64,000 bases of DNA, taken from assembly GCA_947457615.1 (NCBI GenBank), contig CANGWK010000002.1:1-64000 (forward strand), given 5' to 3'. Of this stretch, positions 15,632-24,540 are shown in pieces; the first letter of the stretch is position 1, and each line of letters begins with the position of its first letter. The notes beneath the pieces were generated by a model. It was not told where the DNA came from, did not search any database, and saw nothing but the letters and a program-made list of their open reading frames with translations. The translations under genes were made by a program, and so were the position numbers. The stretch comes from Flavobacteriaceae bacterium. GTDB taxonomy: Bacteria > Bacteroidota > Bacteroidia > Flavobacteriales > Flavobacteriaceae.

Positions 15632-17068
15632 TTAGAATTCTGCATTCATTGGTGTTCTAGGAAACGGAATTACGTCTCTAATATTTGTCATACCGGTAAC
15701 GAATAAAACTAATCTTTCAAATCCTAATCCGAAACCAGAATGAACTGCCGAACCAAATCTACGGGTATCTAAATACCACCAAAGTTCTTCTTCGTCAATT
15801 CCGAGGGCTTTCATTTTTTCAACTAGAACATCAAAACGCTCTTCTCTTTGCGATCCTCCAACGATTTCCCCAATACCTGGGAAAAGGATGTCCATAGCAC
15901 GAACCGTTTTTCCGTCTTCGTTCAATCGCATGTAAAACGCTTTAATATTTGCAGGGTAATCAAATAATATTACCGGACATTTAAAGTGTTTTTCTACTAA
16001 ATAACGTTCGTGTTCGCTTTGTAAATCAGCGCCCCATTCGTTAATAATATAGTTGAATTTTTTCTTTTTATTTGGTGTGCAATCTCTTAAAATGTCAATT
16101 GCTTCGGTATAAGAAACTCGTTTGAAATTGTTTTCTAAAACAAAATTCAATTTTTCCAATAATGCCATTTCGCTTCGTTCCGCCTGTGGTTTTGCTTTTT
16201 CTTCGTCTAATAAACGACCTTCTAAAAATTTTAAATCATCTTGGCATTTATCCATTGTATATTTAATTACATGTTGGATAAAATCTTCAGCCAAATCCAT
16301 ATTATCGTTCAGATCATTAAAAGCAACTTCAGGTTCAATCATCCAAAATTCGGCCAAATGACGGGAAGTATTGGAGTTTTCTGCACGAAAAGTTGGTCCG
16401 AAAGTATAAACTTGTCCTAAAGCCATTGCATAGGTTTCGGCTTCCAATTGTCCGGAAACAGTTAAATTAGTTTCTTTTCCGAAGAAATCTTCTTTGTAAT
16501 TTACTTTTCCATCTTCGGTTTTCGGAGTTCCGTCAAATGGCAAAGCGGTTACTTTAAACATTTCACCAGCGCCTTCAGCATCTGAACCGGTTATGATTGG
16601 TGTATTTACATATACAAATCCTTTTTCCTGGAAATAGTTGTGTACTGCAAAAGAAAGAACTGAGCGCACTCTCATAATCGCACCAAACATATTAGTTCGA
16701 GCGCGTAAGTGAGCATTTTCTCGAAGAAAATCTAAACTTGGTTTGTTTTTTGGTTGTATTGGGAATTTTTCGGCATCACAATCGCCTAAAATTTCTAACT
16801 TAGAAACTTGAATTTCATATTTCTGTCCAGCACCTTTACTTTCCACTAATTCTCCAGTTACTGAAACTGCAGCACCCGTAGTAATTCTTTTTAAAGTTTC
16901 TTCGGCAGTGTTTTCAAAATCAACTACACATTGAATATTATGAATGGTAGACCCATCATTCAATGCAATAAATTGGTTATTTCTAAAAGTTCTAACCCAG
17001 CCTTTTGCATTTACTTCTTGTAGCGTTTTGGCACTATTTAATAAGTCTTTAACTTTAGTATGTTTCAT
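15632..17068 (-). CDS. asnS: Asparaginyl-tRNA synthetase
   Basis: 478 residues, class IIb. An N-terminal OB-fold anticodon-binding domain (about 15-100, [18 protein letters not shown]) precedes the catalytic core: motif 1 region near [19 protein letters not shown], motif 2 [25 protein letters not shown], and motif 3 [15 protein letters not shown]. It charges tRNA-Asn. It is the first gene of an asnS-rpoN operon, with a TATATTTG -7 element 63 nt upstream. Confidence 0.97.
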   Translation of the reverse strand: MKHTKVKDLLNSAKTLQEVNAKGWVRTFRNNQFIALNDGSTIHNIQCVVDFENTAEETLKRITTGAAVSVTGELVESKGAGQKYEIQVSKLEILGDCDAEKFPIQPKNKPSLDFLRENAHLRARTNMFGAIMRVRSVLSFAVHNYFQEKGFVYVNTPIITGSDAEGAGEMFKVTALPFDGTPKTEDGKVNYKEDFFGKETNLTVSGQLEAETYAMALGQVYTFGPTFRAENSNTSRHLAEFWMIEPEVAFNDLNDNMDLAEDFIQHVIKYTMDKCQDDLKFLEGRLLDEEKAKPQAERSEMALLEKLNFVLENNFKRVSYTEAIDILRDCTPNKKKKFNYIINEWGADLQSEHERYLVEKHFKCPVILFDYPANIKAFYMRLNEDGKTVRAMDILFPGIGEIVGGSQREERFDVLVEKMKALGIDEEELWWYLDTRRFGSAVHSGFGLGFERLVLFVTGMTNIRDVIPFPRTPMNAEF

Positions 17069-17130
17069 TTTTTAAAGATTTTTTAGATCATCTAATTTAG
17101 AATGTTAGAATAACAAACAAAATTATATTA

Positions 17131-17138
17131 CAAATATA
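17131..17138 (-). promoter_or_regulatory. Promoter -7 element of asnS-rpoN
   Basis: Minus-strand TATATTTG, a perfect -7 match. The nearest TTG upstream gives a 26-nt spacer, longer than usual, so the -33 is uncertain. Confidence 0.5.
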
Positions 17139-17161
17139 AATTATTTTTATTTTTAATAGTT

Positions 17162-19567
17162 TTACAATTCCTCATCGTCATCAAACTGAGATCTCAGAAA
17201 ATTGGTTGAAGGCTCTTCGCTGGTATCTCTTTTCCCTCCCCATTTTGCAGTAGTTAATACTAAGGCTGGCAATACTAATAAATTAGCAAACATAGCAAAA
17301 GTAAGTGTTACAGAAATTAAGCCTCCAAGGGCAATAGTTCCGCTAAAACTTGACAAGGTAAATATGGCAAACCCGAAGATTAAAACCATAGAAGTATAGA
17401 AAGTGCTTACGCCGGTTTCATGCAAAGCGCTCACTACCGCTTTTTTAATTTTACCATTATTATGTAATAAATCATGGCGGTATTTGGCCATGAATTGAAT
17501 TGCATTATCTACTGAAATTCCGAAGGCAATGCTAAAAACCAAAATAGTTGAGGGTTTTAATGGAATTCCAAAATACCCCATCAATCCAGAAGTTATACAT
17601 AAAGGGAGAATATTAGTTACAACCGAAGCAAATATCATCTTCCAAGAGCGAAACATGTAAACCATTAATCCAGCAATTAGGAGTATCGCGAAAATTAAGG
17701 ATTCAATAAGGTTGTTTACCAAATAGGTTGTTCCTTTTTGAAAAACTAAGGCTTTTCCCGTAAGGGTAACTTTATATTTAGAACTCGGAAAAATTTGATT
17801 AATCCTTTTGTTTAATCTCTTTTCTACTTTAGCCATTTCTTCTGTTCCAATGTCTTTCATGAAAGTGGTGATTCTAGCATATTGTCCTGTTGAATCTACA
17901 TAACTTTTCATTAAATTCTCCTTTGAATTCTTGGTAGCATTTTTGGCATAACTCAATATGAATGCTTGCTCTTGGGAAGTAGGTAATTCGTAATATTCTG
18001 GATTACCATTGTAATAGGCTTGCTTGGAATATTTGACTAAATTAACAATAGAAACTGGCTTGGATAATTCGGGGAGGCTATCAATAGTTTTTTGCAATTC
18101 GTCCATTTTTCGGATAGTAGACGATTTCATTACCCCTTTTTTATGACCTGTGTTAATCATAATTTCTAGAGGTTGCACCCCGTTAAATTCTTTTTCAAAA
18201 AAGAGAATATCCTTGAAGAACGAAGCACTTTTAGGCATTTCTCCAATTAAACTTCCTGATACTTTCATTTGAGAAACTCCAATCAAACTAAATATCATTA
18301 ATAATCCGTAAATTATATAAATCTTTTTTCTTTTAAAGCGAACAATATTTTCTACCCAATTTAATATTGAGGAAAGGTAATTTTTTGTTAAATGATTTAA
18401 ATGCTTCTCTTTTGGAATCGGCATAAAACTATAAATAATAGGCACAACTACAAGAGTAAGAAGATAAACAGTAATAACATTTATGGATGTAACCAAGCCA
18501 AATTCATAAAGTAAATCGTTGCCTGTAATCATGAACGTTGCAAAACCTATTGCAGTAGTCATATTGGTCATTAAGGTGGAAACGCCAATTTTAGAAATTA
18601 CACGTTGCAAAGATTTAGCTTGATTGCCATGGATTTTTACTTCTTGTTGGTATTTATTTATCAAAAAAATACAATTAGTAATTCCGATAACAATAATTAA
18701 CGGTGGGATAATTGCAGTAAGAATCGTTATTTTATAATGCAACAACCCAAGAGTACCGAAAGACCACATTACCCCGAAAATAAGTATACAGATGGAAATA
18801 AAAGTTGCTCGGAAGGAACGAAAAAATAAGAAAAAAATAAGCGAGGTAATAAATAGTGCAGCTCCAATAAAAAGGCCTATTTCTCCTTTCATATTTTCGG
18901 TATTTATCGTTCGGATGTAAGGCATTCCTGAAACTTTAAGATCAATTTTAGTTTCTTTTTCAAATTTTTCAACAGCAGGAACCAAGACCTTTAGTATAAA
19001 TTCTTTTCGAATTGGGGAATTCACCACTTTTTTATTCATGTAAATAGCAGCGCGAATACTCCCAGATTTTTTGTTGAAAAGTAGGCCTTCATAAAAAGGC
19101 AAATCATTAAATAATTGTTTTTTTATATCCTTTAAATAAACTGAATTATTAAGTTGAGTAGAATCTACAAGAGGAACTAATTGAAATTTTTCATTTATAG
19201 TATCTTTTTGTAATTTTTTAAAATTACTAATGGAAACAACCAATTCAATTTCTTTTTGAGACTTCAAAGAATGTATCATTTGATTCCAAGCCGCAAAGGC
19301 TTTTGGAGTAAAAAAAGTGTCGTCTTTTATCCCAATAACTATAAGATTCCCTTCTTCTCCAAATGTGTTCAAAAACTGGGTATAATCCTTATTGGCTGGA
19401 TGATCTTTAGGCAATAAATTTGCCTCATTGTAGGTCATGCCGACATTTTTCCATTGAAACGCAAAAAAAACGGTAAGTAAAAATACAATTACCAAAATTG
19501 TTACTCGATTACGGAGCACAATACCAGCAATATATTCCCAAAAACCTGCTTTTATTTTCTTTTTCAT
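17162..19567 (-). CDS. RND-superfamily exporter (MMPL/SSD type)
   Basis: 801 residues from the ATG at 19567. The layout is a duplicated RND half: TM1 (about 24-40), a large periplasmic loop, five or six TMs with a sterol-sensing/MMPL-like domain (about 230-390), TM7 near 420, a second periplasmic loop, then the last TM bundle ending near 780. It lacks the length and signatures of AcrB-type drug pumps. Bacteroidota homologues are called predicted exporters and may move lipids or hopanoids; the substrate is unknown. It is a single gene with its own strong promoter. In-frame ATG and TTG codons further upstream lie before the transcript start. Confidence 0.88.
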   Translation of the reverse strand: MKKKIKAGFWEYIAGIVLRNRVTILVIVFLLTVFFAFQWKNVGMTYNEANLLPKDHPANKDYTQFLNTFGEEGNLIVIGIKDDTFFTPKAFAAWNQMIHSLKSQKEIELVVSISNFKKLQKDTINEKFQLVPLVDSTQLNNSVYLKDIKKQLFNDLPFYEGLLFNKKSGSIRAAIYMNKKVVNSPIRKEFILKVLVPAVEKFEKETKIDLKVSGMPYIRTINTENMKGEIGLFIGAALFITSLIFFLFFRSFRATFISICILIFGVMWSFGTLGLLHYKITILTAIIPPLIIVIGITNCIFLINKYQQEVKIHGNQAKSLQRVISKIGVSTLMTNMTTAIGFATFMITGNDLLYEFGLVTSINVITVYLLTLVVVPIIYSFMPIPKEKHLNHLTKNYLSSILNWVENIVRFKRKKIYIIYGLLMIFSLIGVSQMKVSGSLIGEMPKSASFFKDILFFEKEFNGVQPLEIMINTGHKKGVMKSSTIRKMDELQKTIDSLPELSKPVSIVNLVKYSKQAYYNGNPEYYELPTSQEQAFILSYAKNATKNSKENLMKSYVDSTGQYARITTFMKDIGTEEMAKVEKRLNKRINQIFPSSKYKVTLTGKALVFQKGTTYLVNNLIESLIFAILLIAGLMVYMFRSWKMIFASVVTNILPLCITSGLMGYFGIPLKPSTILVFSIAFGISVDNAIQFMAKYRHDLLHNNGKIKKAVVSALHETGVSTFYTSMVLIFGFAIFTLSSFSGTIALGGLISVTLTFAMFANLLVLPALVLTTAKWGGKRDTSEEPSTNFLRSQFDDDEEL

Positions 19568-19586
19568 GAATAGATTTAATCGGGAG

Positions 19587-19616
19587 CAAAGGTAATTAAA
19601 ACGCATTAAATGCAAA
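19587..19616 (-). promoter_or_regulatory. Promoter of the RND exporter gene
   Basis: TTTG at 19616-19613, an 18-nt spacer and TACCTTTG at 19594-19587 form a near-perfect Bacteroidota promoter. The leader to the ATG at 19567 is about 15 nt. Confidence 0.75.
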
Positions 19617-19754
19617 GTGCTAAAAGCAAAACTTTTCCAAAATTTTAATTCTTATATTTGAATTTATTTTTAAGTTAATTCATAGAAAAATATATTATAT
19701 TTATGTTTAGTTTTTCTCATATTTGTAGCATTCAATTTATAAGCTAATTTGCCC

Positions 19755-22025
19755 ATGAAAAATATTAAAAATGTTTTATTTTATATTGGAGTTACTGGTG
19801 GGTTTACAGCTCTTATGTTTTGGATAGTTTCTAAAGGAAAAACACTAGAAATTGGAAGAAGTGTGGTTTCTAAGTCTTCTAATGACACTTTATTTGGGCA
19901 GTTTTTTACTTCCTTAATTCATAATTTAGAACACCCATTAGCAATATTATTATTGCAAATAATAACTATAATTATAGTTGCACGTTTTTTTGGATGGATT
20001 TTCCGAAAAATAGGACAGCCATCTGTAATTGGTGAAATTATTGCTGGAATATTCCTTGGGCCATCCGTTGTAGGAATGTATTTTCCTGAATATTCAGGTA
20101 TGCTCTTTCCAATAGAATCTCTTGGCAATCTTCAATTTTTAAGCCAAATTGGTTTAATCCTTTTCATGTTTGTTGTTGGCATGGAACTTGATTTGAAGGT
20201 TCTAAAAAACAGAGCCAACGAAGCTATTGTTATCAGCCATGCCAGTATTGTAATTCCGTTTACGTTAGGAATTGGTTTGGCCTATTTCGTATACTATCGA
20301 TTTGCTCCTGTAGGTGTTCCTTTCTTGTCTTTTGCCCTATTTATGGGGATTGCAATGAGTATCACTGCGTTCCCGGTTTTGGCTAGAATTGTACAAGAAC
20401 GAGGTATTCATAAAACCAAATTGGGGGCAATTGTAATTACTTGTGCCGCTGCCGACGATATAACAGCATGGTGTATTTTAGCAGCAGTTATTGCTATTGT
20501 AAAAGCAGGGAGTTTTGCCAGTTCAATGTATATAATTTCATTGGCATTGCTTTACGTTTTACTCATGTTATTTGTAGTAAAACCATTCCTTAAAAAAATT
20601 GGAGACTTATATGCAACTAGAGAAAACCTAAGTAAACCGGTTGTTGCCATTTTCTTGGTAACCTTAATTATCTCCTCATATATCACTGAAATAATTGGAA
20701 TTCATGCTTTATTTGGTGCATTTATGACTGGGGCAATTATGCCAGACATTACTAAAATTAGAAAAATTATTATCGAAAAAGTAGAAGATGTTGCATTAAT
20801 ATTATTGCTGCCGTTATTTTTCGTTTTTACCGGATTACGTACTGAGATTGGATTAATAAATGATGCTTATTTATGGCAAATAACCGGATTGATTATTCTA
20901 GTAGCGGTTGTTGGAAAGTTTTTTGGAAGCGCTTTAGCAGCAAAATTTGTAGGGCAAAATTGGCGTGATAGTCTAACAATTGGAGCTTTGATGAATACGC
21001 GAGGCTTAATGGAATTAATTGTATTAAATATTGGTTTGGATTTAAAAGTATTAACTCCAGAAGTTTTTACCATGATGGTAATTATGGCATTGGTCACCAC
21101 TTTTATGACTGGACCAGCTATTGACCTTATTGATTTTGTTTTTAATCGAAAAGTTGGAATCATTCCCAAAGCAATAATTGACAATAGTAAATTTAAGATA
21201 TTGATATCCTTCGGAACAAATGAAAAAGGAAAGTCTCTTCTTCGCTTGGCAAATAGCTTTGTAAGAAAACAAAAGGAAAATTCTAATGTAACTGTTCTTC
21301 ATTTATCTTTAAGTGACGAGGTGCATTCCTATAATTTAAAAGATTACGAAAAAGAAACGTTTGAACCTATTCTAGCGGAAGCAACCATCTTAAATCAAGA
21401 GGTCACTCCTATTTTTAAATCAACCATTGATATTGAAAGTGATATTGCAGATATTGCAACTGGAGGAGAATTCGATTTAGTTTTGGTAGGCTTAGGAAAG
21501 TCTATTTTTGAAGGTTCACTTTTAGGGAAAGTACTTGGATTTACAACCAGAATAATTAACCCTGAGAGACTTTTAGATAAATTTACTGGAAAAGAAGGTT
21601 TATTTGAAAACTCCCCTTTTGATGATAAAACCCGCTTACTAATTTCTAAAAGCAAAATGCCAATTGGGATTTTAGTAGATAAAGAACTTACTGAAATTGA
21701 AAATGTTTTTGTTCCAATATTCGGAATCGAAGACGCCTTTTTAATTGATTATGCTCAAAAACTAATTTACAACAACGACTCTAAAATTACTGTTTTGGAA
21801 ATTAACGATCAGGTGAAAAATAATTTCATTATTGAAAATGCAATTATTACTTTAGAAAACACATATCAAAATGCAATTTCAATAATAGCAGAAGAAGAAA
21901 TGAAAGCAGGCTTTTTGGCCAAACAAGATTTAATGATGATATCCTTAGAAAGTTGGAAAAAATTGGTAGATTCACAAAGTATTTGGTTAAGTACCGTACC
22001 GTCGGTTTTGATTGTTAAGCCATAA
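19755..22025 (+). CDS. Cation/H+ antiporter (CPA2/KefB-like) with C-terminal stress-protein-like domain
   Basis: 756 residues from the ATG at 19755; a TTG 6 nt earlier is less likely. The first about 470 residues form a 12-13 TM Na+/H+-exchanger domain with GEIIAGIFLGPSVVG and the conserved acidic pair in CAAADDITAWC. The last about 280 residues are soluble and alpha/beta, and include DLVLVGLGKSIFEGSLLGKVLG, resembling the nucleotide loop of universal stress proteins. There is no TrkA-N (NAD-binding) domain as in KefB/KefC. The transported ion (K+ or Na+) cannot be told from sequence. Confidence 0.88.
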   Translation: MKNIKNVLFYIGVTGGFTALMFWIVSKGKTLEIGRSVVSKSSNDTLFGQFFTSLIHNLEHPLAILLLQIITIIIVARFFGWIFRKIGQPSVIGEIIAGIFLGPSVVGMYFPEYSGMLFPIESLGNLQFLSQIGLILFMFVVGMELDLKVLKNRANEAIVISHASIVIPFTLGIGLAYFVYYRFAPVGVPFLSFALFMGIAMSITAFPVLARIVQERGIHKTKLGAIVITCAAADDITAWCILAAVIAIVKAGSFASSMYIISLALLYVLLMLFVVKPFLKKIGDLYATRENLSKPVVAIFLVTLIISSYITEIIGIHALFGAFMTGAIMPDITKIRKIIIEKVEDVALILLLPLFFVFTGLRTEIGLINDAYLWQITGLIILVAVVGKFFGSALAAKFVGQNWRDSLTIGALMNTRGLMELIVLNIGLDLKVLTPEVFTMMVIMALVTTFMTGPAIDLIDFVFNRKVGIIPKAIIDNSKFKILISFGTNEKGKSLLRLANSFVRKQKENSNVTVLHLSLSDEVHSYNLKDYEKETFEPILAEATILNQEVTPIFKSTIDIESDIADIATGGEFDLVLVGLGKSIFEGSLLGKVLGFTTRIINPERLLDKFTGKEGLFENSPFDDKTRLLISKSKMPIGILVDKELTEIENVFVPIFGIEDAFLIDYAQKLIYNNDSKITVLEINDQVKNNFIIENAIITLENTYQNAISIIAEEEMKAGFLAKQDLMMISLESWKKLVDSQSIWLSTVPSVLIVKP

Positions 22026-22133
22026 AAAAGGTAACCATCTCTATTAAAATCCTAAAAAAACTTTCAAATTTTAGTTATTTTTTTGGCAGAACAACAAATT
22101 CATTTATATAGTAATTTCTTACCGCTATTTTCA

Positions 22134-22169
22134 AAAAACAAAAAACCCGATCATCACTGAACGGGTTTT
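22134..22169 (-). terminator. Intrinsic terminator of rplU-rpmA
   Basis: Stem AAAACCCG (22142-22149) with CGGGTTTT (22162-22169). On the minus strand it is followed by a T-rich run, just downstream of the rpmA stop. Confidence 0.85.
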
Positions 22170-22190
22170 CAAATATCTAAAATAATTAGA

Positions 22191-22451
22191 TTATGCTTCA
22201 AAAGGAATTATAGAAACAAACGACTTATCGCCAGCTTTTTTCTGAAATTTCACAACTCCATCAACTCTTGCATGTAAAGTATGATCTTTACTGATGTAAA
22301 CGTTTTCTCCTGGATTGTGTTTTGAACCTCTTTGTCTTACGATAATGTTTCCAGCAATTGCAGCTTGACCACCATAAATCTTAACGCCTAAACGTTTTGA
22401 ATGTGATTCTCTACCATTCTTCGAACTACCGACACCTTTCTTGTGAGCCAT
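22191..22451 (-). CDS. rpmA: 50S ribosomal protein L27
   Basis: 86 residues. It starts [16 protein letters not shown], the mature-type N-terminus whose end reaches toward the peptidyl-transferase centre, and contains [16 protein letters not shown] and [12 protein letters not shown]. There is no N-terminal extension needing protease removal, unlike in Firmicutes. It follows rplU by 22 bp, the usual order. Confidence 0.98.
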   Translation of the reverse strand: MAHKKGVGSSKNGRESHSKRLGVKIYGGQAAIAGNIIVRQRGSKHNPGENVYISKDHTLHARVDGVVKFQKKAGDKSFVSIIPFEA

Positions 22452-22473
22452 GATGTTTTGGTTTTATAAGTTA

Positions 22474-22947
22474 TTATTCTTGACTATCTGTTTTTTTTGC
22501 TTTTTTAGGAGCTGCTGCTACTTCTTCAGTTGCTTTTTCTGCTTTTGGTGCTTTAGCTTTTTTAGGAGCTGCTACCTCTTCTACAGTTTCAACAACAGGG
22601 GATGCTTCTTTTTTAGGAGCTGCTTTTTTTCCACCAGTAGCACTAATACCTTCAATAAGGATTTGTGTTAAATACTGACGGTGACCATTTCTCTTTTTGT
22701 AACCTTTTCTTCTTTTCTTTTTGAAAACGATTACTTTATCACCTTTTAAGTGTTGTAACACTTTTGCTTCAACTGAAGCACCTTCTATAGCTGGGGCGCC
22801 TAAAGTGATTTTTCCATTATCATCTAATAAAAGAACTTTATCAAAAGAAACTTTTGATCCTTCTTCATTAGATAAACGATGAACATAAACCTTTAAGTCT
22901 TTGCTTACTTTAAATTGTTGCCCTGCTATCTCTACGATTGCGTACAT
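22474..22947 (-). CDS. rplU: 50S ribosomal protein L21 with Lys/Ala-rich C-terminal tail
   Basis: 157 residues against about 100 in most bacteria. The first about 105 residues are a normal L21 (MYAIVEIAGQQFKV, then FKKKRRKGYKKRNGHRQ, which binds 23S rRNA). The last about 50 residues are a low-complexity tail of PKKA/EEVAA units with a repeated AAPKKAK motif. The tail is probably disordered. It is the first gene of rplU-rpmA. Confidence 0.97.
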   Translation of the reverse strand: MYAIVEIAGQQFKVSKDLKVYVHRLSNEEGSKVSFDKVLLLDDNGKITLGAPAIEGASVEAKVLQHLKGDKVIVFKKKRRKGYKKRNGHRQYLTQILIEGISATGGKKAAPKKEASPVVETVEEVAAPKKAKAPKAEKATEEVAAAPKKAKKTDSQE

Positions 22948-22979
22948 AACAAATTGTTTAGTTAATTTTTTTAAGGTTG

Positions 22980-23009
22980 CAAATATACAAATAATTATTT
23001 CTCATACAA
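22980..23009 (-). promoter_or_regulatory. Promoter of rplU-rpmA
   Basis: TTG at 23009-23007, a 19-nt spacer and TATATTTG at 22987-22980: an exact Bacteroidota -33/-7 promoter. The leader is about 27 nt. Confidence 0.8.
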
Positions 23010-23169
23010 CAGTATAGACAAAAAGTTTTTACTTAACTATCCGTTCGCAATACTCATCTTTTATTTTTCTGTAATTAATGCCATTAATTTAATAAAAAAT
23101 AACTAATTTCGTGTAACAATATTTACCTTAGTTATACTAATGGTACTATCAATTTATACGAATATTTTT

Positions 23170-24528
23170 ATGAAAAAATCTTTAATCGCTTTAAGTTCAA
23201 TGCTTATGCTAGGAGGAACAGCTCATTCCCAAAAGGTCGCTTTTGAGGAATATGATTTAGCCAATGGAATGCACGTCATTTTACACAACGACCCATCGGC
23301 ACCAGTAGTTATAACTTCGGTTATGTACCACGTGGGTGCTAAAGACGAACAACCAGATAGAACTGGTTTCGCACACTTTTTTGAACACCTTTTATTTGAA
23401 GGAACCGAAAACATTAAACGGGGTGAATGGTTTAAAATTGTTACCTCTAATGGGGGCACTAATAATGCCAATACTACCGAGGACAGGACCTATTATTATG
23501 AGGTTTTCCCGTCTAATAATTTAGAATTGGGATTGTGGATGGAATCAGAAAGAATGATGCACCCAGTTATCAACCAAATAGGAGTTGACACACAAAACGA
23601 AGTGGTAAAAGAAGAAAAAAGATTGCGTTACGACAATAGCCCATATGGTCAATTGATTCCTCAAGTTAAAAAACACATGTTTACAAAACACCCATACCGT
23701 TGGACTACTATTGGCTCAATGGAACACTTGGATGCTTCTAAACTAGAAGAGTTTCAAGCTTTCAATAAAAAATTCTACATCCCAAATAACTCTGTATTAA
23801 TTATTGCCGGAGATATTAGTAACACAACCCAAACTAAAGAATGGGTAGAAAAGTATTTTGGAAGCATTCCTAAAGGGCCTGCAATTGTTCGTGAAACTTT
23901 TGTAGAAGATCCAATTACGCAACCAATTAACGCTTCTTTTGAGGATGCAAATATTCAAAAGCCAATGGTAGTTGCAGCTTATAGAACACCATCTATGAAA
24001 ACTAGAGATGCGAGAGTTCTAGATTTTATCTCTACTTATTTAAGCGATGGGAAAAGCTCGAAGTTATACAAGAAAATAGTAGACGACAAAAAAATGGCGC
24101 TTCAAATTGGCGCTTTTAGCTATAATCAAGAAGATTACGGAACTTATATCCTTTATGGAATGCCTCAAGGAGAATTTACTTCTAAAGATATTATCAAAGA
24201 GGTAGATGAAGAAATTGTAAAACTTCAAACAGAATTGATATCTGAAAATGATCTTCAAAAACTAAAAAATAAATACGAAAATAATTATGTTAGCGGTAAT
24301 GCAAGTGTTGAAGGTATTGCGGATAACTTAGCATCCTTTTATTTATTATATGGTGATGTTAATTTAATTAATACCGAAATAGAAATGTACAATTCTATTA
24401 CTCGTGAAGAAATTAGAGATATCACAAAAAAATATTTGAATCCAAACCAAAGATTGCTTCTAGATTATATTCCTGCTAAAGATAAAGCAGACTCAAGCCC
24501 AAACGAATCTGCAAAGCAAAATAAATAA
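23170..24528 (+). CDS. M16-family zinc peptidase, catalytic partner
   Basis: 452 residues from the ATG at 23170; an ATG at 23140 would put 10 extra residues before the signal peptide MKKSLIALSSMLMLGGTAHSQ. The inverted zinc motif HxxEH is present in AHFFEHLLFEG (about residues 73-83), with the downstream glutamate region NEVVKEEKRLRYDNSPYG. It is one half of a two-gene M16 pair with the next gene, 12 bp away. It is probably periplasmic. M16 pairs degrade or process peptides inside a clamshell chamber. Confidence 0.93.
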   Translation: MKKSLIALSSMLMLGGTAHSQKVAFEEYDLANGMHVILHNDPSAPVVITSVMYHVGAKDEQPDRTGFAHFFEHLLFEGTENIKRGEWFKIVTSNGGTNNANTTEDRTYYYEVFPSNNLELGLWMESERMMHPVINQIGVDTQNEVVKEEKRLRYDNSPYGQLIPQVKKHMFTKHPYRWTTIGSMEHLDASKLEEFQAFNKKFYIPNNSVLIIAGDISNTTQTKEWVEKYFGSIPKGPAIVRETFVEDPITQPINASFEDANIQKPMVVAAYRTPSMKTRDARVLDFISTYLSDGKSSKLYKKIVDDKKMALQIGAFSYNQEDYGTYILYGMPQGEFTSKDIIKEVDEEIVKLQTELISENDLQKLKNKYENNYVSGNASVEGIADNLASFYLLYGDVNLINTEIEMYNSITREEIRDITKKYLNPNQRLLLDYIPAKDKADSSPNESAKQNK

Positions 24529-24540
24529 ATTAACAAGAAA

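Noticed and set aside
22450..22671. Plus-strand Phe/Cys/Ser-rich frame over rplU
   Set aside because: It is the antisense of the Lys/Ala-rich L21 tail, whose GCT/AAA codons give such a composition.
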